NCBI GenBank assembly: GCA_032207245.1
Contig: CM063508.1
Location: 90,919,820-90,983,819, forward strand
DNA length: 64,000 nucleotides
Direction: 5' to 3'
From: Pardosa pseudoannulata
Taxonomy: Eukaryota; Arthropoda; Arachnida; Araneae; Lycosidae
How positions within the stretch are numbered: the stretch's first letter is position 1; every line of letters begins with the position of its first letter. Positions 61,835-64,000 of the stretch are shown in pieces. The notes below the pieces were generated by a model. It was not told the origin of the DNA and made no database searches. It worked only from the letters and a program-made list of their open reading frames with translations. Position numbers and translations under genes: made by a program.

Positions 61835-64000
61835 AAGTGAAAACGCTTAGTAAAGAAATCTGAGATCACACAACAGCAGTTAAATGTTTTTTTGTTATTG
61901 ATATTAATCCTAACATTCAAATTCTAAGTTTCTAAATTTTTTTTAATGATACGATTGTGGCAGCTGAAAAAATTAACAAAGGCTTCGAACAAATCAGCCG
62001 AATATTTTACAGAACAGATAGTATGAGAAATACAGCATTACACAAACGACTGATCACCTCACTTATTTTCACTGTTAAATATGCATACTTGGATGTCACT
62101 TCTTGTCAGAACATTTTCGGGGATTTTTAGATACAATTATATTACGAGGAGATTTTTCTCTAGCTGTGATATAATTAATTTAAAGATTAAATGTGTTTAT
62201 TTATGAGTCCAGCGATAAATCGTATTGAGCATTAAAAATGCAAAATTATAGAATTATTTGCTTGAACTCCAAACTATTTTATTACCCTGATAGAAGAAAA
62301 AAAAGTTGAAATAAATAAATAGTACCAATATTTGTCAAAAATAAGCGCACTCAGAGATGACATTTCTGTTCCAGAATATTACATTACAGTAATAAATATG
62401 TCTGAAAGTATTTAGACTTATTGTTTATTCAACGTGATTCTCTGAAACGGCTGTATTCCATATTCAAAGTGTTGTTTAAATATAAATAAGCCTCTTGTTT
62501 CTGTAATTAACTGTAAATATTTAATTATTCAAGCTACTCTGTTTACTGCATCTACTCCTTACAACACCAAAAGAAAAATTATTAAAAAAAAAATAAGAGT
62601 TTTCCGCGCTCAGCTTTGCTTAATCATTAATTCATTGCTCGTATCAGTTTTTTACAAAGTATAAAACTTCGCTTTTTATTTGTTCTCTCTTTTTTTTTCT
62701 CTTTCTAATTAAAATTTTACTTGTTTCACTTGGCAACAGCTATATTCTTGGGTTAAAGATCAGTATTGTTTTTCTTTGTTTGTGCATAAATTTTAACTAA
62801 ACGTCTTTCGAAGTTTTTGTTAATTTTGCCACTTACTCGACGTAAAATTAATATTCAGTTCTAAATTCCGTGTAAAAAAATCCTTAACACGGAGTATAAG
62901 TTTTGTCCGTGAATCGTATTACAGTCTTTTTGGATAGTTTCTTGAAAACTTGCTCGCCGAGGGAGCTCATATTCTTGTTTTAATTAAGTTATATTTTCAT
63001 TTTTTCTTCTTTAGTAAACAAAAGAACATTTGTATGAAGGTTTTAGTTTTATACTTTTTAAATGAATAAATCCAGAATTGCATGAATCTGTCAGTTTTGA
63101 AGATTTTTACTTCAATTAGCAGTTTTATACTGATGTAGTACACATAACATCTTGTCATCAATGGAATACATTAGGATATTATATCACTTCAGAGTTACTA
63201 CTATTTATGTATTAAAAAATCAGGTAGGAGTTTCTTCCCCTCGATTTTCTTGTATATAAAAGAAAAGTAACCAATTTCTTTAGTCACGTTTTTATTCTGA
63301 CTATTACAAAACTATGAACACTTTTACTTAAATAATAGCCCCACATTTTACCTTCGCTAAGGTTATATTATGAACTAAAATAACAGCATCTTAAACCGGA
63401 TAGCAACCCAAAAGTTGATAGAAAGCTACAATTTTGCTAAAATGTACGTATTCCAATTTAGTTTCTCTAATTCAAAACGTACTCTAACCATCATGTTTTT
63501 ATTTAGACTCATGCTGTGATAATTAAAAATATGATATTTTCGGTCACGAGGGTGTTGAAAACTTGGAAATCAATCAGTACCTTAAGGTTGAATTACAATA
63601 CTTCCCATATCTACGTAAACGAAAAAGGAAAAATGGGTAAAATGTTACAAATATTATCTGGTACTATAATAAATCAGGGTATTTTCTTTTATTCTCGATT
63701 GGCAAGCAGAATAAATAATATTGTTCATCAATACAATCACTAATGCAGGTTTAAAACATTTTCCTGTCTTCAGAAAAAAGGGAAAAGTTTGTACAGCCAT
63801 CATCTGCAGGCATAAATCTTGCTACAGATTAGGTGAAAAAAAAAACTATGCTGCTTTAAAATCTTTATTTATTCTCTTACATAAATAATCCCCTTCAATT
63901 AGAAGTCTTTTTCTTGGAACGATGAATTAATCTTAAGCCAGGAACAACAATATTTATGGCGTTATTCGAGGAGCAATGGCATATGAAACGTACGTGATTT
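61835..64000. other. AT-rich stretch without gene
   Basis: The ORF at 63516-63743 (plus) shows no domain. No repeat borders, RNA genes or GC-rich islands of note up to the end of the window. Confidence 0.5.

Overview
This window looks like a piece of an animal nuclear genome, most likely arthropod. It is strongly AT-rich (roughly two thirds to 70% A+T by eye). It has no prokaryotic gene structure, no long open reading frame, no rRNA and no credible functional tRNA gene. It is full of tRNA-derived SINEs, non-autonomous DNA transposons, (TA)n microsatellites and short local tandem duplications. A chelicerate (spider, scorpion or relative) is a reasonable guess from the mix of piggyBac-like and hAT-like elements with a tRNA-SINE. 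That guess is inference only, since no taxon-diagnostic gene is present.

I find no complete protein-coding gene. The best coding candidates are an exon-like ORF on the minus strand at 44284-44493, a reverse-transcriptase C-terminal fragment of a non-LTR retrotransposon at 8336-8770 (minus), the frameshifted C-terminal zinc-binding end of a piggyBac transposase at 15041-15204 (plus), and two related minus-strand exon-like fragments near 24.4 and 25.1 kb. Most of the window is probably intergenic or inside a large intron. Many of the longest apparent ORFs are only translations of (TA)n repeats.

Layout. 0-9 kb: a degenerate tandem repeat, a GC-richer block with a long hairpin, a 412-bp tandem duplication and the LINE fragment. 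9-17 kb: an intact SINE with target-site duplication, two old SINE copies, then two TTAA-flanked piggyBac-like elements next to GC-rich blocks. 17-26 kb: a hAT-like remnant, five copies of a 266-268-bp tandem repeat, two copies of one non-autonomous hAT element (each with an 8-bp target duplication), a 323-bp tandem duplication and a duplicated exon-like block. 26-34 kb: three more SINEs and a duplicated segment with a TTAA element at its junction. 34-43 kb: conserved-looking GC-richer blocks, a second SINE family and a cluster of very long (TA)n arrays. 43-50 kb: a 3-copy duplication that cuts through the exon-like ORF. 50-57 kb: two diverged copies of an approximately 89-bp element that looks like constrained non-coding DNA, with a 2.07-kb inverted repeat between them. 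57-64 kb: another TTAA element and a 90-bp hAT MITE.

The clearest direct results are structural. The transposons have matched terminal inverted repeats and the expected target duplications (TTAA or 8 bp). Each of four TTAA element families has perfect palindromes close to its ends. Tandem duplications with unit lengths of roughly 180-425 bp recur across the window. The 51.2/56.0 kb pair is the best candidate for duplicated regulatory DNA. No genes here act together in a pathway that I can identify.
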